Assembly (NCBI GenBank): GCA_947457715.1 | Contig: CANGXK010000144.1 | Coordinates: 1-6,941, forward strand | Source: Gemmatimonadota bacterium | Lineage (GTDB): Bacteria; Gemmatimonadota; Gemmatimonadetes; Gemmatimonadales; Gemmatimonadaceae | Direction: 5' to 3' | Length of the DNA stretch: 6,941 nt | Position numbers and translations under genes: made by a program | In this document: positions 1 to 5,815 of the stretch, piece after piece | Layout: each line of letters opens with the position of its first letter | Numbering within the stretch: position 1 is the first letter of the stretch | The notes under the pieces: model-generated | Database searches by the model: none | What the model saw: only the letters and a program-made list of their open reading frames with translations | Told to the model about the DNA's origin: nothing

Positions 1-725
1 AGAGTCCGGCCGAGATGCTCTTCGTGCGTGATGGGGCGGGGGCGTTTGCCGACCGGCTGCGGGCGCGTGGTATCGCCGTCGCGCCGCAAGCCGAGTCGCC
101 GATTGCACTGCTCGAGGCGACGGGGGTCTTGGCGGCGCAGCCGTTGCTGATTCATGTGATCCAGGCCGACGACCGCGACATGGCGCGCATCGCCGACGCC
201 GGCGCGAGCATCGTGCACTGTCCGATTTCGAACGCGAAGCTCGGGCACGGCATCGCGCCGCTGGACCGCATGCTGGCGCACGGCATTCGCACCGGTCTCG
301 GCACCGACTCGGTGGCCAGCAATGATCGCATGGATCTGCTGGGCGAGGCCCGGCAGGCCACGCTCTTTCATTCGCTGCGGGCGGGTACGCCCGATGCGCT
401 GTCGGCGCATGCGGCGCTCGCGTTGGCCACGCGGGGCGGCGCGGAGGCGCTGGGGCTCGCGTCGCGTGTCGGAACGTTGGAGGTTGGGAAGGACGCCGAT
501 CTGGCGGCCTTCCCGCTCGATCACGATGACGCGCAGCCACTGTTCGATCCCGCCGTGGCGCTGGTGCACGTGCTGGCCGGCAAAGTCGAAGCGATCCTCG
601 TGACCGTCGAAGGCCGGGAACTGGTCCGAGACGGTGTGCTGACGCAGCGTGATGAGACCGTACCGTTACGTGTCGGCGCATGGCGCGATCGGCTGCAGCA
701 GTGGCGACAGGCTTCCCGCGCATGA
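1..725 (+). CDS. Amidohydrolase (MTA/SAH deaminase / chlorohydrolase-like), 5'-truncated
   Basis: This is the C-terminal part of a cytosolic metal-dependent hydrolase of the amidohydrolase superfamily, in the branch that deaminates or dechlorinates ring substrates. The frame is open to the first base (codons start at position 3), so the Met at 15 is internal. Numbered from that Met, visible motifs are LLIH (His47, expected metal ligand), IVHCPISNAKLG (His68), and GLGTDSVASND (Asp98, the expected catalytic/metal Asp), followed by a GTLEVGKDADLAAF segment that rebuilds the small beta-sandwich domain. The HxH metal pair and catalytic HxxE lie upstream; the first visible residues, SPAEM, sit where the sequence after HxxE normally falls. 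The spacing resembles aminodeoxyfutalosine deaminase (menaquinone futalosine pathway) as well as methylthioadenosine/S-adenosylhomocysteine deaminase, and the substrate cannot be settled from this fragment. Family assignment is firm; the reaction is not. Confidence 0.9.
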   Translation, partial: SPAEMLFVRDGAGAFADRLRARGIAVAPQAESPIALLEATGVLAAQPLLIHVIQADDRDMARIADAGASIVHCPISNAKLGHGIAPLDRMLAHGIRTGLGTDSVASNDRMDLLGEARQATLFHSLRAGTPDALSAHAALALATRGGAEALGLASRVGTLEVGKDADLAAFPLDHDDAQPLFDPAVALVHVLAGKVEAILVTVEGRELVRDGVLTQRDETVPLRVGAWRDRLQQWRQASRA

Positions 726-780
726 TACACTTCAGGTAGCGGACCCATCGACCTTGGCACTGTAGAGTGGAGGGTAGGGC
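726..780 (+). other. Intergenic spacer before the HNH gene
   Basis: A 55-nt gap that holds the Shine-Dalgarno site of the HNH gene at its end. It contains TTGGCAC (754-760), which matches the -24 half of a sigma54 promoter, but no -12 element at the right distance. I see no hairpin that could act as a terminator, so the two plus-strand genes may be co-transcribed. Confidence 0.5.
769..773 (+). promoter_or_regulatory. Shine-Dalgarno site for the HNH gene (supports GTG start)
   Basis: GGAGG lies 7 nt upstream of GTG 781. This fixes a GTG start, and the protein then begins just before the conserved LNASYEPL block. Confidence 0.75.
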
Positions 781-1359
781 GTGATCGCCGGCTGTCTCGC
801 ACTGAATGCGTCGTATGAACCCCTGACCATGGTGCCGCTTCGGCGAGCGCTACGGCTGGTGATCGACGGCAAGGCGGAAATCGTCGAGGCCGACACGGGC
901 ATGCCCGTGCGCTCCGAACGACACGCGTATCCGCGCCCGGCGGTCATCCGCCTGACCCGCTTCGTGCACGTCCCGCGGCGATTCCGCCGACAGGTCACGA
1001 ACACCTTCCTGTTCGCGCGCGACGACTACCAGTGTCAGTACTGCGGGCGTCGCTCCACCGAGCTCAAGCCCCGTGAGTCGCTCACGCGCGATCACCTGAT
1101 CCCGATCTCGCGCGGTGGGTCGAACGAATGGACGAACGTGGTCACCGCCTGCAGCGGGTGTAATACGAAGAAGGCCAATCGCATGCCGCATGAAATCGGC
1201 ATGACGCCACTGCACGCCCCGTCCGAGCCGCACTTCGTGCATCTCAGCTGGGCGGTGCGGCGCCTGACGCCGGTTCAGGCGCGGTACATCACGGTCTTCT
1301 ACGGCGAAGAGACGCTGCGCGAGCTCGAGAAGATCGAGGGCGCGGTGGTCGCGACGTAA
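781..1359 (+). CDS. HNH endonuclease family protein
   Basis: A 192-aa stand-alone HNH protein. The N-terminal block (about residues 5-35, ALNASYEPL...RRALRLVIDGKAEIVE) is typical of a bacterial family that carries this module before the nuclease fold. The HNH domain spans about 72-135: CQYC (Cys85, Cys88) and CSGC (Cys124, Cys127) form a structural zinc site. Asp104-His105 supplies the catalytic His, Asn119 is the central Asn, and Asn128/Lys131 close the motif. The catalytic set looks complete, so it is probably an active metal-dependent nuclease. Its physiological target is unknown; proteins of this type are usually chromosomal and found singly, without a methylase partner, and none is seen here. 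The GTG start is supported by a GGAGG site. The gene follows the amidohydrolase after 55 nt and ends 1 nt from the convergent DUF4390-like gene. Confidence 0.92.
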   Translation: MIAGCLALNASYEPLTMVPLRRALRLVIDGKAEIVEADTGMPVRSERHAYPRPAVIRLTRFVHVPRRFRRQVTNTFLFARDDYQCQYCGRRSTELKPRESLTRDHLIPISRGGSNEWTNVVTACSGCNTKKANRMPHEIGMTPLHAPSEPHFVHLSWAVRRLTPVQARYITVFYGEETLRELEKIEGAVVAT

Positions 1360-1360
1360 G

Positions 1361-2023
1361 TCAGTATGTAACGGCCGGGCTCCTCGCCTCGAGCCGTCGC
1401 ACTTCGCCACCAAGCAAGCGGCTCGCCAGCGCGCGCACGCCGCGCGTGAGCGCGGTGCCGGGGCTTCGTTTGCCTCGCACCGCCGGTGACGCCTCACCGC
1501 GGAGCCACCGCTCGAGCTCATCCAGATCGCTCACGTCGAGCGTCTGCAATTCCGCTTGCACCGCCACGTAGCTCTTGCGCCCGCGTGGCGGTGCGGTGAG
1601 TGCGGGCAGGTACGGCAGTTCGCTCGCCGCGCGGGCATCAGCGAAGCGCGCGTAACTGCCCAATGGCATCAGTCGCCCCGCCACGAAGCGCGCCACTTCG
1701 TACGTGCGATCGATCGCGTCGTAGCGCACCACGATGTCCCACTCCACGCGCCCGAGCACCTCGTCGAACCACCGGCCGATCGTCCACAGCTCGGCCCGCA
1801 CGTGCAGTCGCGCCGGGAAGCCGCTCTGCAGCAACTCGTCGAACGGCTTTTCCGTCAGCACGCCTTTCACCGCGACCAGCGGCGGATACGACGTGGGCGC
1901 CACCCGGATGTCGATCTCCGGACGCGACTGCGCCCACGCCATCCGGCCCACCCCGGACAGGAGCAGGAGGATGGCGACCAGCGTACGCACCGCTGGCAGC
2001 ACCGAGGGGAGAGCTGAATGCAT
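1361..2023 (-). CDS. Exported DUF4390-like protein
   Basis: A predicted periplasmic protein of 220 aa. Residues 1-32 form a signal peptide: a hydrophobic core TLVAILLLLSGVG and a probable cut after AWA. The body follows the pattern I associate with DUF4390: an opening strand (IDIRVAPTSYPPLVAVKGVL), then FDELLQSGFPARLHVRAEL, then a W-rich segment RWFDEVLGRVEWDIVVRYDAIDRTYEV, then SYVAVQAELQTLDVSDLDELERWL. The function of DUF4390 is not known. The C-terminal 40 residues are Arg-rich with a possible amphipathic helix. The ATG at 2023 was chosen because it directly precedes the signal peptide and lies 20 nt after the barrel gene's stop. The open frame continues upstream inside the barrel gene but gives no sensible protein. 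No strong Shine-Dalgarno site is visible, so translation probably depends on the upstream gene. It is the last gene of the operon. Family call from memory of the pattern. Confidence 0.72.
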   Translation of the reverse strand: MHSALPSVLPAVRTLVAILLLLSGVGRMAWAQSRPEIDIRVAPTSYPPLVAVKGVLTEKPFDELLQSGFPARLHVRAELWTIGRWFDEVLGRVEWDIVVRYDAIDRTYEVARFVAGRLMPLGSYARFADARAASELPYLPALTAPPRGRKSYVAVQAELQTLDVSDLDELERWLRGEASPAVRGKRSPGTALTRGVRALASRLLGGEVRRLEARSPAVTY

Positions 2024-2043
2024 CAGGTCAGCGCGTGCCCGAA

Positions 2044-3834
2044 TCAGAAGCGGCGACTGAGCCGCAGGTAGGCATTCGGCGACAGGCGGCTTTCCGAGAC
2101 TGCCTGGGCCACGTACACGCCGAAGGTGCCGAAGTCGAAGCCGCCGCCAAGATCGGTGCGCCACGATTTGAGGTCGGGTACCGATCCCTTCGGATACTGC
2201 ACGTGGTCGGTGTCGCGCGGTCCCACCAACCAGCCACGGCCTGAGTTCGCGAACACCACCCACGCACCGTCGGCTTTGACGCGGCTGAACACCCAGCGGC
2301 GATCCCCGAGCTCGTCGTTATTGCCGAACAGGTTGAAGCGGAAGTCGCCCTTCCACTCGATCTGCAGCAGGGCCATCCGATCACACAGCGACGGACGACC
2401 ACGCGCCGCGTAGGACTGTTCGTCACCCACGGCGCAGGTGCCCACGTCGGTGTCGGTGAGCTGACGACGGAAGTCAAACCCCGGAAGCGCATCGATGCCG
2501 CTCACCGAGAGCCGGCGCTGGGCCGGCAGCGGGTCGCCGTCGATCCAGCCGCCCACGACGGCGCGCATGTTCAATGAGGCGTTCGGGCCCAGACGGTTGT
2601 AGCGACGCAAGTCGAGCAGGGCGCGCGAGTATGCCATGGCGGGCTGCTCGTCCTCCATGCCGACGACGGGGACACCGGCGCGGAGCAGTCGACCGTCGCC
2701 ATGCTCGTACTCGCCGCGCAGGTACCAGCCGGCGCGCGGGTCTTTCGGGCTGTTGCGCGTGTCGAGCGTGGCCGATACCGTGAGCAGCTTTATCACGCCA
2801 TCGTCTGCCAGCGGATTCACGCGCCAAGGCACACCATCGTTCACGATCGACAGCACGTTGCGCGCCCGGCGCGAGCTCCACCGCTCCTCACCGTACGACG
2901 CCCGCACCTCCGAGCCGCGACCGGCGAACAGGCTCACATAGCCCTGACCACCATGACGCTGCCAGTAATCGCGATAGTCGCGCGTGAACAGGAAGGCATT
3001 GAGCCCCACTTCGGTATCCGTGAGCTGCCACTTTTCCACTGCCTCGACTTCGTCGAACAGGCGGCCACCCACGGCAATGCCGGTGCTGTTGCCTTGCCGC
3101 AGCTCCAGCAGCACGCGATGGCCGAGGTTCTCTCGCTTCCACGACAGCTGATCGCCCGTGCGGAAGATGCCGACCACTTCGGCGCGTACACGGGTGTCGC
3201 CGCTGCGCGTCCGGAAACGAGGCCCCACATAGATCGGGAGTCCCTCGACGCGATTGTAGGTATGCGCGGTGGTGACAAACAGGTCACTGTCCGTGCGGCC
3301 GGTGGTGCCGGCATCGTCCTCGCGCATCCATCGCGACCAGCGCGCAAAGAAATCCGTGTCAGCCACCAGCGTGTCGCCAACGTCGTGGTAGCGGTAGCGC
3401 GCACTCCACACGCGAATCTCGCCACCGACATTCGGGCGATCGGGTGATTCGAAGGCGCCGCCGATGACGGTGAGCGAACGCTCGATGCGTGCACCGTCCA
3501 CCAGCGCGGCATCGCCGTTGAGCACCACCACCTGTCCGGTGACCACGCCGGCGATGCGCACCCGTCCTTCGAGCACCGCCAGATCACCGCGCACCGTGTC
3601 GATGCTCGCCAGTGAGAAATCGCCACGGACGCGCCGCGTGGCGGGGGCGTTCCACACCGAGGTGACTTCCATCGCGATCTCCCGCGGCACGCTACCGAGG
3701 CGTCGTGCACGCTCCTGATTCGGATCGCGCTCGCGCTGGGCTGACGCCGAGGCCAGCGGCATCGCGCCGATCAGCGCGCTCAGCGCGGCAAGGACCATCG
3801 GGGCCTGACCATGCCGGGTCATGGCTGCCTTCAT
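2044..3834 (-). CDS. Omp85-like outer-membrane beta-barrel protein with bactofilin-like N-terminal repeats
   Basis: A 596-aa outer-membrane protein. Residues 1-33 are a signal peptide ending ASASAQ. After a charged linker, about 66-142 form short beta repeats (VRGDLAVLEGRVRIAG, VTGQVVVLNGDAALVDG, SLTVIGGAF) that resemble a bactofilin-type right-handed beta-solenoid rather than POTRA domains. A YNRVEGLP motif (193-200) marks the start of the barrel, which runs to the end as alternating amphipathic strands. DTRNSPKDPRAGWYLRGEY (358-376) is typical of the BamA/TamA/surface-antigen barrel, and the chain ends in ...LRLSRRF with a C-terminal Phe, as expected for BAM-dependent insertion. The loop-6 position shows LPGF (450-453), not the canonical V/L-R-G-F/Y. 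Cys467 and Cys484 flank what looks like a surface loop. An AGGAG site 6 nt upstream fixes the start; the open frame upstream of it is not used. Lacking POTRA domains, it is unlikely to be the essential BamA. Export of a ligand, lipid transport or a structural role are all possible. Confidence 0.82.
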   Translation of the reverse strand: MKAAMTRHGQAPMVLAALSALIGAMPLASASAQRERDPNQERARRLGSVPREIAMEVTSVWNAPATRRVRGDFSLASIDTVRGDLAVLEGRVRIAGVVTGQVVVLNGDAALVDGARIERSLTVIGGAFESPDRPNVGGEIRVWSARYRYHDVGDTLVADTDFFARWSRWMREDDAGTTGRTDSDLFVTTAHTYNRVEGLPIYVGPRFRTRSGDTRVRAEVVGIFRTGDQLSWKRENLGHRVLLELRQGNSTGIAVGGRLFDEVEAVEKWQLTDTEVGLNAFLFTRDYRDYWQRHGGQGYVSLFAGRGSEVRASYGEERWSSRRARNVLSIVNDGVPWRVNPLADDGVIKLLTVSATLDTRNSPKDPRAGWYLRGEYEHGDGRLLRAGVPVVGMEDEQPAMAYSRALLDLRRYNRLGPNASLNMRAVVGGWIDGDPLPAQRRLSVSGIDALPGFDFRRQLTDTDVGTCAVGDEQSYAARGRPSLCDRMALLQIEWKGDFRFNLFGNNDELGDRRWVFSRVKADGAWVVFANSGRGWLVGPRDTDHVQYPKGSVPDLKSWRTDLGGGFDFGTFGVYVAQAVSESRLSPNAYLRLSRRF

Positions 3835-3896
3835 CCGTTTCTCCTGCTGAGGTTCTCGTCCATCACGGGCACGTCGTCGAGCGGGTGATCCATCAT
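3831..3896 (-). CDS. Possible 21-aa bridging small ORF
   Basis: A 22-codon frame (ATG ATG GAT CAC ... AAC GGA TGA) fills the gap between the response-regulator and barrel genes. Its ATG overlaps the regulator's TGA as ATGA, and its own TGA overlaps the barrel gene's ATG as ATGA. The peptide begins MMDHPLDDVPVMDENL and ends in a basic SRRNG tail. It has no membrane segment. No clear Shine-Dalgarno site precedes it, so it would rely on ribosomes terminating at the regulator's stop. The double 4-nt overlap suggests a translational coupler handing ribosomes to the AGGAG site inside it, or a leader peptide. It could also be chance in a 58-nt spacer. Confidence 0.3.
   Translation of the reverse strand: MMDHPLDDVPVMDENLSRRNG
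3841..3845 (-). promoter_or_regulatory. Shine-Dalgarno site for the barrel gene
   Basis: Read on the minus strand, AGGAG is followed by 6 nt (AAACGG) and then ATG 3834. It is the strongest site in the operon. It decides the start over the open frame that continues upstream to 3993. Confidence 0.8.
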
Positions 3897-5299
3897 TGTT
3901 CGCCGGCCGACGCCAGTCCGAGGCGACGCATGCGCCGATACAGGTTCGGCCGGTCGGTTTGCAGTCGCCGCGCGGCCTCCGCGACGTTCCCATCGCTCTG
4001 CGCCAGCGCCGCGGAGATCAGGCGGCGTTCGTAGGCATCGAGCGCATCGCTGAGCGGCAGCGTCGGCAGCGAGGGCGCCGGGTCCGCGCTACGGCCGGCT
4101 ACCTGGCTCGGTGCAACGCTGAACGGGTCGGTCGCCACGGTGGGCAGCACCTGCAGCACCTCGGCCCGACCCACCTCGCTGCCCGCATGCAGAATCGCCA
4201 GTCGCTCGACGACGTTGGCGAGTTCACGCACGTTGCCGGGCCAGCGATAGCTGCTGAGCGCCGCGAGGGCGTCTTCGTGCCACTGCACCAGCGGCCGTCC
4301 GGTGCGCGTGCGATGGCGCGCCGAAAAATGTCGCACCAGTGCCGGCAGATCGCCCGGCCGGTCGCGCAGCGGTGGCAGCTGAATGGGGATCACATTCAGG
4401 CGGAAGAACAGATCTTCGCGGAAACTGCCGTCGGCCACGGCGCGACCGAGGTCCTTGTTGGTTGCCGCCACGATGCGCACGTCGATCTTGATCGGCTTGC
4501 CGCCGCCCACGCGTTCGATTTCGCGCGCCTCGATGGCGCGCAGCAGTTTGGCCTGCGCCTCGGCGCCGAGGTCGCCGACTTCATCGAGAAAGAGCGTCCC
4601 GGTGTGCGCGAGTTCGAAGCGACCGAGGCGACGATCGGTGGCGCCGGTGAACGCGCCGCGCTCGTGTCCGAACATCTCGCTTTCGACGAGGTCGCGCGGA
4701 ATGGCCGCGCAGTTCACACGAATGAACGGCCGGTCGCGTCGCGGACTCGCCAGGTGCAGCGCGGCCGCCACGAGTTCCTTTCCGGTGCCCGATTCGCCCG
4801 TGATCAGCACACGGGCGTCGGTGGGCCCCACCCGCGCGATGAGGGTGCGCACGTCGTGCATGACCGACGAATCGCCCACCATCTCGCCGGAGATGCCGAG
4901 GTCTTCGCGCAGCGCGGCTGCGGCGCGACGGGCCTGTCGCAGCTCGAAAGCCGAGGCGAGCGCCAGCAGCACGCCTTCAGGGGTGAGCGGCTTCTCGAGA
5001 AAGGTGAACGCCCCAAGCTTGGTGGCACGCACCGCATCGGTGAGCGCGGCGCGTCCGCTCATCATGACCACCGGCATATCGGGCCGACGTTCGCGCAGCT
5101 TCTGCAGCAGCGCGAGTCCATCGAGGTCACCCGGCATCATCAGGTCCACGAGCGCGACATCCGGCTCGTTGGCTTCGGCGAGGGCGAGCCCGGTGGTCCC
5201 ATCGGCGGCATCGCGCACGTCATATCCTTCGGCGCCGAGCAGAGCGCCGACCATGCGTCGGATATTCGGTTCGTCGTCGACGATCAGGACACTGGGCAT
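3893..5299 (-). CDS. NtrC-family sigma54-dependent response regulator (NtrX-like)
   Basis: A 468-aa cytoplasmic transcription activator. The receiver domain (1-120) has all expected residues: acidic pair Asp8/Asp9, phospho-acceptor Asp52 (VDLMMPG), Ser81 and Lys103. The AAA+ domain (about 138-370) has Walker A GESGTGKE (168-175), GAFTGA (215-220, the sigma54 contact loop), Walker B LFLDEVG (236-242), FREDLFFRLNV, and WPGNVREL (353-360). A Pro/Ser-rich linker leads to a Fis-type helix-turn-helix (about 423-462; NVAEAARRLQTDRPNLYRRMRRLG). The regulator should activate -24/-12 promoters after phosphorylation, presumably by the kinase two genes upstream. The ATG is fixed by the immediate VLIVDDE start, yet only GCGGCCGCCGCC separates it from the preceding stop and no Shine-Dalgarno site is visible. 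The domain architecture is that of NtrC/NtrX/AtoC; the target genes are unknown and a specific name is not justified. Confidence 0.96.
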   Translation of the reverse strand: MPSVLIVDDEPNIRRMVGALLGAEGYDVRDAADGTTGLALAEANEPDVALVDLMMPGDLDGLALLQKLRERRPDMPVVMMSGRAALTDAVRATKLGAFTFLEKPLTPEGVLLALASAFELRQARRAAAALREDLGISGEMVGDSSVMHDVRTLIARVGPTDARVLITGESGTGKELVAAALHLASPRRDRPFIRVNCAAIPRDLVESEMFGHERGAFTGATDRRLGRFELAHTGTLFLDEVGDLGAEAQAKLLRAIEAREIERVGGGKPIKIDVRIVAATNKDLGRAVADGSFREDLFFRLNVIPIQLPPLRDRPGDLPALVRHFSARHRTRTGRPLVQWHEDALAALSSYRWPGNVRELANVVERLAILHAGSEVGRAEVLQVLPTVATDPFSVAPSQVAGRSADPAPSLPTLPLSDALDAYERRLISAALAQSDGNVAEAARRLQTDRPNLYRRMRRLGLASAGEQ

Positions 5300-5311
5300 G
5301 GCGGCGGCCGC

Positions 5312-5815
5312 TTACCGGTTGGCGTCGATCGGAGCCGCGACGGCCGGCGGACGCTGTTCCAGCAGCTTCGACGTGAAGCGCTGCGCCTCGCTGAGCCGCT
5401 CGATTTCCACGGCCACGGTATCGATGTTGCGCTCCATGGCGTCGAACCGCTGCGCCAGCTGCGCTTCGAGCGCGTTGTCGGCGCGTACGGCGCGGCCACG
5501 ACGGTCGAGGTAGCGCGCCACGGCGCGGGCGATCGGCCAGCCGATGAACACCGCAATAACCGAGGCGGCCACCGCCCAGGACATCTGCACCAAACCCCGC
5601 GGCACGACGTCGTTGAGCGGAATGGTCGTGGTGTTGGTGCCCTGCGTGAGCACGACGTTGCCGCCCTTCACGTTGATGCGCACGTTGTCGCCGCTGCCGT
5701 CGCCGGTGAACACGATCGTGCCCGGCGGGAGCGGGGCTTGTGGGGCGACGATTAGCTGTCCGCTTGGCAGCCGCACGAGTGTCTGGTCCGGTTGTCCCTG
5801 CGTTTGACGCGTCAT
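5312..5815 (-). CDS. Small membrane protein with periplasmic beta-rich head and cytoplasmic coiled coil
   Basis: I do not recognise a family for this 167-aa protein. Residues 1-75 are Gly/Thr/Asn-rich with short beta-like segments (QTLVRLPSGQLIVAP, NVRINVKGGNVVLTQGTNTTT) and no signal peptide. A single hydrophobic helix spans about 76-98 (LVQMSWAVAASVIAVFIGWPIA). It is followed by a basic stretch (RAVARYLDRRGRAVR) and then about 45 heptad-like residues (about 113-155; LEAQLAQRFDAMERNIDTVAVEIERL) that should form a coiled coil. By the positive-inside rule the coiled coil is cytoplasmic and the head periplasmic. The gene starts in a TGATG overlap with the kinase stop, with a GGAG site, and ends 12 nt before the regulator. 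Its place between kinase and regulator suggests an accessory sensor or scaffold, but that is inference. Confidence 0.85.
   Translation of the reverse strand: MTRQTQGQPDQTLVRLPSGQLIVAPQAPLPPGTIVFTGDGSGDNVRINVKGGNVVLTQGTNTTTIPLNDVVPRGLVQMSWAVAASVIAVFIGWPIARAVARYLDRRGRAVRADNALEAQLAQRFDAMERNIDTVAVEIERLSEAQRFTSKLLEQRPPAVAAPIDANR

Noticed and set aside
754..769. Sigma54 promoter upstream of the HNH gene
   Set aside because: TTGGCAC matches the -24 half well, but at the required distance for -12 the bases are TG instead of GC, and the site would sit almost on the ribosome site.
781..1359. HNH gene as part of a restriction, homing or CRISPR-associated system
   Set aside because: No methylase, intron or intein signature, repeat array or other defence gene is seen nearby; the protein looks like the common stand-alone chromosomal type.
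1371..1397. Terminator hairpin at the convergent junction
   Set aside because: Only 5-bp stems can be formed (acggc/gccgt or ggctc/gagcc), with no T tract on either strand.
2024..2263. Upstream extension of the DUF4390-like frame to a Met at 2263
   Set aside because: It would overlap the barrel gene by over 200 nt and add an Arg-rich non-protein-like stretch before a clear signal peptide at 2023.
3835..3993. Upstream extension of the barrel gene to a Met at 3993
   Set aside because: It would overlap the regulator and put 53 odd residues before the signal peptide; the AGGAG site fixes the start at 3834.
3896..5755. A 619-codon open frame on the plus strand opposite the regulator and the small membrane protein
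   Set aside because: It is a shadow of GC-rich coding on the other strand: its protein is low-complexity in His/Arg/Gly with no domain pattern, while the minus-strand frames carry complete, recognisable motifs.
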